Made by a program: the position numbers and the translations under genes. Below the pieces are notes generated by a model. The model did not search any database, had not been told where the DNA came from, and worked only from the letters and a program-made list of their open reading frames with translations. Of a DNA stretch of 64,000 nucleotides, positions 27,453 to 36,735 are shown in pieces; within the stretch, counting starts at the first letter, position 1; every line of letters begins with the position of its first letter. Source of the DNA: Roseicyclus persicicus (GTDB taxonomy: Bacteria; Pseudomonadota; Alphaproteobacteria; Rhodobacterales; Rhodobacteraceae); the NCBI RefSeq assembly GCF_012395815.1, contig NZ_JAAZQQ010000001.1, positions 124,001 to 188,000 of the forward strand, written 5' to 3'.

Positions 27453-28592
27453 TCAGCGCGGGCGGTGGACATGCGCGCTTTGCACCAGACCGAAGGCCGC
27501 CATCAAGACCAGCATCGCCGATCCCCCGTAGCTGACCAGCGGCAGGGGCACGCCGACGACGGGGGCAAGGCCCATCACCATCGCCATGTTGATCGCGAAA
27601 TAGAGGAAGAAGGCGACCGCGATCCCCATGACGAGGAGCGAGGCGTAGCGGTCGCGCTGCATCAGCGCGGTGGCGATGCAGAACACGAGGATGAGGAGGT
27701 AGAGCGACAGCAGCGAGGCGGCGCCGATGAAGCCGAATTCCTCGGCCAGCGTGGTGAAGATGAAGTCGGTGTGCTTTTCCGGCAGGAAGTTCAGCCGCGA
27801 CTGCGTGCCCTCCATGAAGCCGCGCCCGGTCCAGCCGCCCGAGCCGAGCGCGATCTGGCTCTGGGTGATGTGGTAGCCCGCGCCGAGGGGGTCGTTGGTG
27901 GGGTCGAGAAAGGTGTCGATGCGGCGGTACTGGTAGTCCTGCAGGAGCTGCCAGGGCGTCCCGCGCGAGGCGAAGACGGCCGTCACCGCCCCCGCGCCGG
28001 CGGCGATCACGCCCGCGAAATAGGCCCAGTGGACACCGGCCACGAACATCACCGCGCCGCCCCCCATCAGGATCAGGAGCGCGGTGCCGAGGTCGGGCTG
28101 AAAGAAGGTCAGCCCGGTGGGGATGCCGACGAGGACGAGCGGGATCAGCACGTAGAGCGGGCGCGATTTCTTCGACAGGTCGAGCCAGTCGTAATAGGCG
28201 GCCAGCACCATCACCACGGTGATCTTGGTCAGTTCGGAGGGCTGCAGCCGCATGAAGCCGAGGTCGATCCAGCGCTGCGCGCCCATGCCGACGACGCCGA
28301 AGAATTCCACGTAGACCAGCAGCAGCACCGACACCGCATAGGCCAGCGCCGAGACGTTGCGCCAGAACCAGATCGGCACCATGGCGACCACGAACATCAC
28401 CACGAGGCCGAGGACGAAGCGTTCCATCTGCGGCTCGGCCCAGCGGTCGAAGCTTCCGCCGGCCACCGAGTAGAGCATCAGGAAGCCGAAGCTCGCCACC
28501 GCGACCAGCAGCAGGACGAGCCCCCAGTTGAGGTAGAGCACCTTGCGCCAGCCGGTCGGCGTCGTCTTGACGTTGTATTCGAGGAAACTCAC
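27453..28592 (-). CDS. rodA: Peptidoglycan glycosyltransferase RodA
   Basis: RodA (MrdB) polymerises glycan strands with PBP2 during cell elongation. The 379-residue SEDS protein has about ten spans, with MGAQRWIDLGFMRLQPSELTKI, FFQPDLGTALLI, FLPEKHTDFIFTTLAEEFGFIG and PLPLVSYGGSAML, all SEDS hallmarks. It starts at GTG, overlapping the PBP2 stop by four bases (GTGA). The family places it in the inner membrane with PBP2 and MreBCD. Confidence 0.95.
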   Translation of the reverse strand: MSFLEYNVKTTPTGWRKVLYLNWGLVLLLVAVASFGFLMLYSVAGGSFDRWAEPQMERFVLGLVVMFVVAMVPIWFWRNVSALAYAVSVLLLVYVEFFGVVGMGAQRWIDLGFMRLQPSELTKITVVMVLAAYYDWLDLSKKSRPLYVLIPLVLVGIPTGLTFFQPDLGTALLILMGGGAVMFVAGVHWAYFAGVIAAGAGAVTAVFASRGTPWQLLQDYQYRRIDTFLDPTNDPLGAGYHITQSQIALGSGGWTGRGFMEGTQSRLNFLPEKHTDFIFTTLAEEFGFIGAASLLSLYLLILVFCIATALMQRDRYASLLVMGIAVAFFLYFAINMAMVMGLAPVVGVPLPLVSYGGSAMLVLMAAFGLVQSAHVHRPR

Positions 28593-30541
28593 GCCTGGCT
28601 CCGCACGATGCGGCCGGTCGGCACGGGGGGCTCGCGCAGGATCGGCAGGCGGCGGTGCATCTCCTCGACGTCGCGGCGCTGGCCGACGGGGTACATCTCG
28701 GGCGGGGGCACCTCGCCCAGCTGGGCGCGCAGCAGGATGTCGCGGGCGATGGGCGCGGCCACGGCCGAGCCGCCGCCGCCATGCTCGACGATGACCGAGC
28801 AGGCATAGCGCGGGTTGTCGTAGGGCGCGTAGCCGACGTAGAGCGCGTGGTCGCGCCGTTCCCAGGGCAGGTCGGCGTTCGAGAGCACGCCCGCGGCGCG
28901 TTCCGCGGCGCTGATGTTGCGCACCTGGCTGGTGCCGGTCTTGCCGGCGATCTTGTAGGCGGCGACCTCGACGCGGCTGCCGTAGGCGGTGCCGCGGCCG
29001 TCGTTGTTCACCTGCCACATGCCGCGGTGGACGACGTCCAGATGGCGCGGGTCAAAGCCCATGTCGGGCGCCGTGCCGGGCAGCTGGCTGACCCCGTCGA
29101 TGGAGCGGACGATGGCCGGCTCCACCGCCCGCCCGGTCGCCAGCCGCGCCGTCATCACCGCGAGGTGCAGCGGCGAGGACAGCACGAAGCCCTGCCCGAT
29201 GGAGGCGTTGAGCGAATCGCCCACCAGCCAGGCGGCGCCGCGGTTCTGCACCTTCCATTCCATCGTCGGCGCCAGCCCCTCGGCGATGCCCGACAGGGGC
29301 AGCTCGTGGCGCACCCCGCAGCCGAAGCGGCGCGCCATGGCCGACATCGCCTCGATGCCGACGCGCTGGGCGAGCTCGTAGTAGAACACGTCGCAGCTCT
29401 GGCTGATGCTCTCGACCATGTTCATGCGGCCGTGGCCGCCCCGGCGCCAGCAGTGGAAGCGCCGGTCGCCGAGGTCCATGTGGCCGGGGCAGTGGATGGT
29501 TTCCTCGGGCGTGATCACGCCGGCCTCGAGCGCGGCCATCGCCACGATCATCTTGTAGGTCGAGCCCGGCGGGTACAGGCCCTGCGTCGCCTTGTTGGCG
29601 AGCGGCCGGTAGGGGTCGTTGTTCAGCCCGTTCCAGGCCGAGGTCGAGATGCCGCGCACGAAGAGGTTGGGGTCGAAGGTGGGCGCCGAGGCGAGCGCGA
29701 GGATCTCGCCGGTCTGGCAGTCCATGACTACGGCGCCCGCGCTTTCGCCGGTCAGCCGGGCCTCGACGTAGTTCTGCAGCCCGGCATCGACGGTCAGCTG
29801 CACGTCCGAGCCCGGGTCCGGCGGGTCGCGGCCGAGTTCGCGCATCTCGCGGCCGCCGGCGTTCACCTCGACCTGCTTGGTGCCGGCGCGGCCGCGCAGC
29901 GCCTGCTCCATCCGGGCCTCGACGTTGTAGCGGCCGACCTGGAAATCGGGGATCTGCAGCACCGGGTCGGTATCGCCGGTCTGTTCGAGGTAGTAGTCCG
30001 ACACCGGGCCGACGTAGCCCACGACATGGGCGAAATCGCCGCCCATGGGGTAGACCCGGCTGAGGCCCACGTCGGGGTTCACGCCGGGCAGGGCGGGGGC
30101 GTTGACGGCGACCGCGCTGATCTCGGCCCAGCTCAGGCGGTCGGCGATCGTGACCGGCACGAAGGGCGGGCGGCGGGCGATCTCGGCGCGGGCGCGTTCC
30201 AGCGCCACCAGGTCGAGGTTCACGATGCGCGACAGCTCGTCCAGCACCGCGTCGACGTCATCGGCGTCCTCGCGCACCAGGGTGACGCGGTAGTTCTGCT
30301 CGTTGCCGGCCAGAAGCACGCCGTTGCGGTCGAAGATCAGGCCGCGGGCGGGGGGCAGCAGGCGGATGTTGATCCGGTTCTCCTCGGCCAGCAGGCGGAA
30401 GTCGTCGGCCCGCTCGACCTGCAGGTAGCGCATCCGCGCGGCCAGCACGGCCCCGGTGCCGAAGAACAGCCCGCCCACCACGAGGCTGCGGCGCCCGATC
30501 TGGCGCGCGCTGTCCTCGGTGTCCTTCTGGGTGCGTTTCAT
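28589..30541 (-). CDS. mrdA: Penicillin-binding protein 2
   Basis: PBP2 is the transpeptidase partner of RodA in lateral wall synthesis. The 650 residues have one N-terminal span (SLVVGGLFFGTGAVLAARMRYLQ), a dimerisation/pedestal domain, and a transpeptidase domain with the Ser-x-x-Lys nucleophile in PPGSTYKMIVAMAALE near residue 325, the second motif around SISQSCDVFYYEL, and KTGTSQV near 540. Length is normal. Its ATG lies four bases after the mreD stop and it overlaps rodA downstream. Confidence 0.95.
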   Translation of the reverse strand: MKRTQKDTEDSARQIGRRSLVVGGLFFGTGAVLAARMRYLQVERADDFRLLAEENRINIRLLPPARGLIFDRNGVLLAGNEQNYRVTLVREDADDVDAVLDELSRIVNLDLVALERARAEIARRPPFVPVTIADRLSWAEISAVAVNAPALPGVNPDVGLSRVYPMGGDFAHVVGYVGPVSDYYLEQTGDTDPVLQIPDFQVGRYNVEARMEQALRGRAGTKQVEVNAGGREMRELGRDPPDPGSDVQLTVDAGLQNYVEARLTGESAGAVVMDCQTGEILALASAPTFDPNLFVRGISTSAWNGLNNDPYRPLANKATQGLYPPGSTYKMIVAMAALEAGVITPEETIHCPGHMDLGDRRFHCWRRGGHGRMNMVESISQSCDVFYYELAQRVGIEAMSAMARRFGCGVRHELPLSGIAEGLAPTMEWKVQNRGAAWLVGDSLNASIGQGFVLSSPLHLAVMTARLATGRAVEPAIVRSIDGVSQLPGTAPDMGFDPRHLDVVHRGMWQVNNDGRGTAYGSRVEVAAYKIAGKTGTSQVRNISAAERAAGVLSNADLPWERRDHALYVGYAPYDNPRYACSVIVEHGGGGSAVAAPIARDILLRAQLGEVPPPEMYPVGQRRDVEEMHRRLPILREPPVPTGRIVRSQA

Positions 30542-30545
30542 GGGG

Positions 30546-31076
30546 CTACAGCGCCTCGGCTTCGGCGGGGCCGATCTTACGCAGCCCGAACAGGAATTTC
30601 GAGACCGCCACGACGGCCGGGTAGATCGCCGCGGTGACGATCCCGTGAGCGAGCGTCAGGCCCAGCGGCGGCAGGTCGACCATCAGCACCCACAGGATCA
30701 GCCGGTCGGCCAGGATCATGGTGAACACGGCGCCCGCGAAGGCCGACCATTCCAGCAGGAAGGGGAACTCGGTCATCGTCAGCCGCCGCCGCCGCAGGCT
30801 TTCGGAGACCACGATCACCAGCAGCGTCCACAGGCCCGGGGGGCGCTGGAACAGGAAATCGGCCAGCAGGAACACCACGAGGATCGAGCCCAGCGGCACC
30901 ACGGCCGGCTGGCGCAGGAGCCAGGCCAGCGTCAGCGCCAGCAACAGGTCGGGGCCGGGCACGCCGGTGTCGTCCAGGCTGAGCGGCAGCAGCTTGAAGC
31001 CGATCACCAGCACGCAGAGCCCGAGGAACAGCGCGCGGTAGGTCCAGACATGGCGCGGCGAGGTGAGCGCGTTCAT
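30546..31076 (-). CDS. mreD: Rod shape-determining protein MreD
   Basis: A 176-residue membrane protein with five or six spans (TYRALFLGLCVLVIGFKLLPL, GPDLLLALTLAWLLRQPAVVPL, PPGLWTLLVIVVSESL). It links MreC to the elongation machinery. The ATG overlaps the mreC stop (ATGA). Sequence conservation of MreD is low, so the call relies on topology, length and position between mreC and mrdA. Confidence 0.9.
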   Translation of the reverse strand: MNALTSPRHVWTYRALFLGLCVLVIGFKLLPLSLDDTGVPGPDLLLALTLAWLLRQPAVVPLGSILVVFLLADFLFQRPPGLWTLLVIVVSESLRRRRLTMTEFPFLLEWSAFAGAVFTMILADRLILWVLMVDLPPLGLTLAHGIVTAAIYPAVVAVSKFLFGLRKIGPAEAEAL

Positions 31077-32026
31077 TCCTGCGGCTCCCCGCGCGCGAGC
31101 CCCGCCGCCTGGTCGGGCCGCGGGACCGGGGCCATGCCCGGCGGCAGCACGAAGCCCTCCGGCGGCGGCCAGGGCGGGCCGATGAGCTGGCCGGGGTCGT
31201 CGAGCGAGGCGCCCGGGTGGCTGCGCAGCACCCGCAGGAAGGCCAGCCGCGCCATGTCGGCAGCCAGCCGCGCGCGCAGCATCCGGTCGGTGGTCTCGAT
31301 CACCTGCCCGACCAGCAGGCCGGGCGGGAACAGGCCGTCGTCGCCCGAGGTGACGATGCGGTCGCCGGCGCTGATGTCCTCGGGGGCCTCGATGAACTGC
31401 AGCACCGGCGCCTGGCTGTTGTCGCCCATCAGCAGCGCCTGTTGCCCCGACGGCTGGATCGTGACCGGCACCCGGCTGGCGCTGTCGGTCAGCAGGAGCA
31501 CCCGCGACGTGCGCTCGCCCACGCCCGAGATGCGGCCCACCACGCCCAGCCCGTCCATGGTGGCCCAGCCGTCGAGGATGCCGTCGCGCGCGCCCACGTT
31601 GATCAGGACCGAGCGGCGGAACGGGCTGCCGGCGTCGGCCATCACGATGCCGGTGACGAAGGTCAGCTCGGGGTCGAGCTGCACGCGGTTGAGGTCCAGC
31701 AGCCGGGCGTTTTCCTGTTCCAGCTGCAGCGCGGCCTCGCGCCAGGCGCGCATCTGCTGCAGCTCGCGGCGCAGATCCTGGTTCTGTTCGTAGAGGCGCG
31801 CGTAGCTCTGGAAATCGTCGAGCATCCGGGCCAGTCCCGTGACCGGCGCCATCGCCCATTCCATGTTCGGCACGACCCGGTCGACGATCGCCGCGCGCAT
31901 CCGTTCCACCCGCGGGTTGTCGATGCGCCAGACCAGCACGAGCGCCAGCAACGCCAGCACCAGCACCGTCACCAGCAGGCGGCGGACCGGGCGGGCATAG
32001 GTCTGGTCATACGGCTCCCGTGCCAT
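31073..32026 (-). CDS. mreC: Rod shape-determining protein MreC
   Basis: A 317-residue bitopic protein. One N-terminal span (LLVTVLVLALLALVLVWRI) is followed by a coiled coil (LYEQNQDLRRELQQMRAWREAALQ) and the beta-barrel MreC domain with NVGARDGILDGWATMDGLGVVGRI and GDRIVTSGDDGLFPPGLLVGQV. A Pro-rich tail of about 50 residues ends the protein. MreC organises PBP2 and RodA in the periplasm. Confidence 0.94.
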   Translation of the reverse strand: MAREPYDQTYARPVRRLLVTVLVLALLALVLVWRIDNPRVERMRAAIVDRVVPNMEWAMAPVTGLARMLDDFQSYARLYEQNQDLRRELQQMRAWREAALQLEQENARLLDLNRVQLDPELTFVTGIVMADAGSPFRRSVLINVGARDGILDGWATMDGLGVVGRISGVGERTSRVLLLTDSASRVPVTIQPSGQQALLMGDNSQAPVLQFIEAPEDISAGDRIVTSGDDGLFPPGLLVGQVIETTDRMLRARLAADMARLAFLRVLRSHPGASLDDPGQLIGPPWPPPEGFVLPPGMAPVPRPDQAAGLARGEPQE

Positions 32027-32069
32027 CTCGCTTCCTCGGCTCGGCGCGCAGGCGGCGTCCGGGTGTCGG

Positions 32070-33233
<1,164 letters not shown>

Positions 33234-33306
33234 TCAGCGCGATTCCGCCGGGGCCGGGCCTGCGCGCCCGGCCCGGGGGGCGCCGGAAACCTCGCGGGTT
33301 CCGGCC

Positions 33307-33329
33307 GGGAAAACTTGCGGTTTTTTCCC
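33307..33329 (-). terminator. Terminator after leuA
   Basis: GGGAAAA at 33307-33313 pairs with TTTTCCC at 33323-33329, about 25 bases past the leuA stop. A second GC hairpin (CCGGAAACC with GGGTTCCGG) follows at about 33288-33305. Together they separate leuA from the mreB promoter. Confidence 0.55.
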
Positions 33330-33354
33330 TGCCGGATCCCGCTGGCCCGGGGCC

Positions 33355-34920
33355 TCAGCCGACGTCCTTGTAGGACACTTCCTTGGCGTCCGAGCCCAGC
33401 TTTTCGCGCCGCACGATCAGCCGGTTGAGCGCGTTCACATAGGCCTTGACGCTCGCCACGATGGTGTCGGTGTCGGCCGCCTGCCCGGTGGCGATGCGCC
33501 CGCCTTCCTCGATCCGCACCGTGACGGTAGCCTGGGCGTCCATGCCTTCGGTCACCGCGTGCACCTGGTAGAGCTGCAGCACCGCGTCGTTGGGATAGAG
33601 CGCCTTGACCGCGTTGAAGGCCGCATCGACCGGCCCGTCGCCCTGCGCCGTCGCCTGGCGGTCGCGGTCGCCGATGCGCAGGGTGATGTCGGCCGACTGC
33701 GGCGCCTCGGTGCCGCAGATCACGCGCAGGAACCTGAGTTCCAAGTGATCCTTGCTGCCGGCGGCTGCGGCATCGGTGACGAGCGCGATCAGGTCGTCGT
33801 CGAACACCTCCTTCTTGCGGTCGGCCAGCGCCTTGAACCGCACGAAGAGGTCGTTGAGCTGGTTGTCGACCATGTCGAAGCCGAGGTCCTTGAGCTTCGC
33901 GCGCAGCGCGGCCCGGCCCGAGTGCTTGCCCAAGGGAAGCGAGGTGCCCGACAGGCCCACGTCCTCGGGGCGCATGATCTCGAAGGTGTCCTTGGATTTC
34001 AGCATCCCGTCCTGGTGGATGCCGGACTCGTGCGCAAAGGCGTTCTTGCCCACGATCGCCTTGTTCGGCTGCACCACGAAGCCCGACACGGTCGAGACCC
34101 GGCGCGAGATGTGCATGATCTTGGTCGTGTCGATGCCGGTGGTGTAGGGCATGATGTCGTGGCGGACCTTGAGGGCCATCACGACCTCCTCCAGCGCGGT
34201 GTTGCCCGCGCGTTCGCCGAGGCCGTTGATCGTGCACTCGATCTGCCGCGCGCCGCCCGCCACGGCCGCCAGCGCGTTGGCCGTCGCCATGCCGAGGTCG
34301 TTGTGGCAGTGGGTGGCAAAGACCACGTCGTCGGCGCCCGGCACCTCGGCGATCAGGCGGCGGATCAGGTCGGCGGATTCCACCGGCGCGGTGTAGCCCA
34401 CGGTGTCGGGGATGTTGATGGTGGTGGCGCCCGCCTTGATGGCGATCTCGACCACGCGCTTGAGGTAGTCCCATTCGGTCCGGGTCGCGTCCATCGGCGA
34501 CCACTGCACGTTGTCGCAGAGGTTGCGGGCGTGGGTCACGGTCTCGTGGATGCGCTCGGCCATCTCGTCCATGGTCAGGTTCGGGATGGCGCGGTGCATC
34601 GGCGAGGTGCCGATGAAGGTGTGGATGCGCGGCGATTTCGCGTGGCGCACGGCCTCCCAGCAGCGGTCGATGTCCTTGAGGTTGGCGCGCGCGAGGCCGC
34701 AGATCGTGGCGTTCCGCGTCTGGCGGGCGATTTCCGAGACGGCGGCGAAATCGCCCTCGGAGGCGATGGGAAAGCCGGCCTCGATGATGTCGACGCCCAT
34801 CTCGTCGAGCAGGCCGGCGATCTCCAGCTTCTCGTCGTGGCTCATGGTGGCGCCGGGCGACTGTTCGCCGTCGCGCAAGGTGGTGTCGAAGATGAGGACG
34901 CGGTTCTTGTCGGTGGTCAT
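33355..34920 (-). CDS. leuA: 2-isopropylmalate synthase
   Basis: LeuA condenses acetyl-CoA with 2-oxoisovalerate, the first committed step of leucine synthesis. The 521 residues hold the HMGL-like barrel with DTTLRDGEQSPGATM near residue 10, the metal-binding FATHCHNDLGMATANAL and HESGIHQDGML, and a C-terminal regulatory domain for leucine feedback (GDGPVDAAFNAVKALYP). The ATG has an AAGGA site seven bases upstream, and that site is complementary to leucine codons in an upstream leader peptide, pointing to attenuation as well as feedback control. leuB and leuD lie about 29 kb away. Confidence 0.97.
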   Translation of the reverse strand: MTTDKNRVLIFDTTLRDGEQSPGATMSHDEKLEIAGLLDEMGVDIIEAGFPIASEGDFAAVSEIARQTRNATICGLARANLKDIDRCWEAVRHAKSPRIHTFIGTSPMHRAIPNLTMDEMAERIHETVTHARNLCDNVQWSPMDATRTEWDYLKRVVEIAIKAGATTINIPDTVGYTAPVESADLIRRLIAEVPGADDVVFATHCHNDLGMATANALAAVAGGARQIECTINGLGERAGNTALEEVVMALKVRHDIMPYTTGIDTTKIMHISRRVSTVSGFVVQPNKAIVGKNAFAHESGIHQDGMLKSKDTFEIMRPEDVGLSGTSLPLGKHSGRAALRAKLKDLGFDMVDNQLNDLFVRFKALADRKKEVFDDDLIALVTDAAAAGSKDHLELRFLRVICGTEAPQSADITLRIGDRDRQATAQGDGPVDAAFNAVKALYPNDAVLQLYQVHAVTEGMDAQATVTVRIEEGGRIATGQAADTDTIVASVKAYVNALNRLIVRREKLGSDAKEVSYKDVG

Positions 34921-34927
34921 GGCTCTG

Positions 34928-35015
34928 TCCTTAGCGGGGTGTCTCCTGGGTGTCTCCGGCGCTGTCCCTCCTCTGAGCGGTCGCGCCGACAGGCACGCTC
35001 AGAGGCGGCTAAGGA
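34928..35015 (-). promoter_or_regulatory. leuA leader RNA: nested stems, one masking the ribosome binding site
   Basis: Two perfect stems are nested. The outer stem pairs GCTAAGGA (34928-34935, containing the leuA Shine-Dalgarno) with TCCTTAGC (35008-35015, in the last leucine codons of the leader peptide). The inner stem pairs CGCTCAGAG (34971-34979) with CTCTGAGCG (34996-35004, spanning the leader stop codon). No U tract follows, so a plain intrinsic terminator is not seen. A ribosome stalled at the Leu run would keep the 5' arm from pairing and free the leuA start site. Mechanism inferred. Confidence 0.65.
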
Positions 35016-35112
35016 GCAGCAGGCCAAGCAGGGCGGGGCGCGCCAAGGGCGCGACACGACCTGACGGCGCGGAGGGCGCGGCAAGGGTCGTGGTATGGGC
35101 CTGCATGGTCAT
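34999..35112 (-). CDS. leuL: Leucine leader peptide for leuA
   Basis: A 37-codon frame upstream of leuA, starting MTMQAHTTT and ending with the leucine-rich run LLGLLLLSRL before TGA; eight of the last ten residues apart from Gly, Ser and Arg are leucines encoded by CTG, CTT, CTC. That density just before nested RNA hairpins is the signature of amino-acid attenuation leaders. The ATG at 35112 is 8 bases after a TAATTT that lies 17 bases from GTTTTC, so the transcript may be leaderless; an in-frame ATG at 35106 is the alternative. No Shine-Dalgarno is evident. Attenuation of leucine genes is known in alphaproteobacteria; this instance is read directly from sequence. Confidence 0.72.
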   Translation of the reverse strand: MTMQAHTTTLAAPSAPSGRVAPLARPALLGLLLLSRL

Positions 35113-35197
35113 GGCGCGGAAAATTACCGATCCGGGCGGGTTTGAAAACCCCCTTTCGGGTCAGGGCCGTTGACCGATCCCCGGGGGCGGCGCGGCC

Positions 35198-35992
35198 CTA
35201 CACCAGCCCCAGTTCGGCGTCCGAGGCGATGCGGTCGTACTTGTCGCGCGGCGGCATCGGCCGGTCGCGCCAGTGCGGCGAAAAGGCAAAGCTCGAGGTG
35301 CTGCGCCCCTCGGCCAGCGCGCCGTTGCCCAGCCCGACCGCGTAGTCGTAGTAGAGCTTGACGATCTCCTCGCGGCTGACCTGTTGCGCGGCGGGATGGG
35401 ACAGGCAGGCGTCGCGCCAGCGCCGGACGCAGTCGAAGGCGGCGTCCGCGGGCAGGTCGAACCCCTCGTAGTAGTCGAGGAACCAGAACCGCATGAACAT
35501 CGGCGTGTAGACCAGATCGGCCAGCCCGTAGTCCCTAAACAGGAAGGTGCCGCCGGGATTGTGATGGCGCAGGAAATCGTCGAGCCAGGCGTAGTGGTCC
35601 ACCAGCGTCTGCCGGAGCGCCGGCGCCTTGTCGCGGTCGCGGTTCATCACCATCAGGTAGCCCGCCATGGTGAAGGCCCCGGCGCGGTCGATCAACAGCC
35701 GCTCCACCCCGCGCTCGTAGGGGTCGGCGCGGGCGATCTGCGGGTCGGGAAAGGCCTCCTCGATGTAGCGCAGGATGACGAGGCTTTCCTTCAGCACCCG
35801 GCCGCCGCCGAGGTCCATGATCGGCAGGGCGGTCGTGCCCCGGGACAGCGCCAGCAGGGCGGGGTCGCGGGGCCGGGTGATGTCGACCACGCGGAACTCG
35901 ACGGCGTCGCGCAGGCCCTTCAGCTCCAGCAGGATCTCGACCCGCTGCGAGAACGGGCAGACGGGGATGTGGTGGATGACGGGTTTCGACAT
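35198..35992 (-). CDS. Glutathione S-transferase family protein
   Basis: A 264-residue GST-like protein. The N-terminal thioredoxin-fold domain has the active-site region HIPVCPFSQRVEILLELKG, with a Cys in the position used by omega/beta-type GSTs, and the cis-Pro glutathione-binding motif TALPIMDLGGG followed by LKESLVILRYIEE. The C-terminal helical domain covers residues about 90-225. The tail after residue 230 is polar and not part of the fold. Physiological substrate unknown. Confidence 0.87.
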   Translation of the reverse strand: MSKPVIHHIPVCPFSQRVEILLELKGLRDAVEFRVVDITRPRDPALLALSRGTTALPIMDLGGGRVLKESLVILRYIEEAFPDPQIARADPYERGVERLLIDRAGAFTMAGYLMVMNRDRDKAPALRQTLVDHYAWLDDFLRHHNPGGTFLFRDYGLADLVYTPMFMRFWFLDYYEGFDLPADAAFDCVRRWRDACLSHPAAQQVSREEIVKLYYDYAVGLGNGALAEGRSTSSFAFSPHWRDRPMPPRDKYDRIASDAELGLV

Positions 35993-36069
35993 GGGCGCCT
36001 CCTGTCGCGGCAGTTTGGCGCGCGGGGGCGGATTTGACCAGCGCGCGGTCCGGCATAGCTGCCCCCGTC

Positions 36070-36735
36070 ATGGAAAACGCACTGGTGATCGGGGCCTCGG
36101 GCGGCATCGGCCGCGCCCTGGCCGAGGAATGGCGCGCCCGCGGCGCGCAGGTGACGGGGCTGTCGCGGTCGGGCGACGGGCTGGACGTGACCGATGCGGC
36201 CAGCGTCGCGCGGGTGATGGGCGGGCTGGAGGGGCCCTATGACGCGGTGTTCGTGTCGGTGGGCATTCTGGCCCCGCCCGGGGTCGCGCCGGAAAAGCAG
36301 CTGTCCGCGCTCGACGCCGGGGCGATGGCGCGCGTCTTTGCCGTGAACACCATCGGCGTTGCCCTGGTCCTGTCGCACCTGCCGCGGCTCCTGCCGCGAA
36401 AGGGGCGGTCGGTGACGGGTGTCCTGACCGCCAAGGTCGGCTCCATCGGCGACAACCGGCTGGGCGGCTGGTATTCCTACCGCGCGTCGAAGGCGGCGCT
36501 GAACCAGATCGTCCATGGCGCCGCCATCGAGATCGGGCGCAGCCACCGCGAGGCGGTGATCGCGGCGCTGCATCCAGGCACGGTCGCCACGGCCTTCACC
36601 GAGGGCTACAACCCGGGCTACGGCAAGACGACGCCGCAGGACGCCGCCCGGGCGCTTGCCGACGTGATGGCGGGCCTGACCCCGGCGCAGTCGGGCGGGT
36701 TCTACGACTACGCCGGGCAGGAGCTTCCGTGGTGA
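36070..36735 (+). CDS. SDR family oxidoreductase (C-factor-like)
   Basis: A 221-residue short-chain dehydrogenase with NALVIGASGGIGRALAEEW at the N-terminus, an atypical NNAG region (VFVSVGIL) and the catalytic YRASK near residue 138. Proteins of this shape resemble the C-factor/CsgA subgroup. The ATG at 36070 gives a start right at the nucleotide-binding strand. Its stop overlaps the GTG of the photolyase gene, so the two are coupled; similar SDR-photolyase pairs occur in related bacteria as far as I recall. Confidence 0.84.
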   Translation: MENALVIGASGGIGRALAEEWRARGAQVTGLSRSGDGLDVTDAASVARVMGGLEGPYDAVFVSVGILAPPGVAPEKQLSALDAGAMARVFAVNTIGVALVLSHLPRLLPRKGRSVTGVLTAKVGSIGDNRLGGWYSYRASKAALNQIVHGAAIEIGRSHREAVIAALHPGTVATAFTEGYNPGYGKTTPQDAARALADVMAGLTPAQSGGFYDYAGQELPW

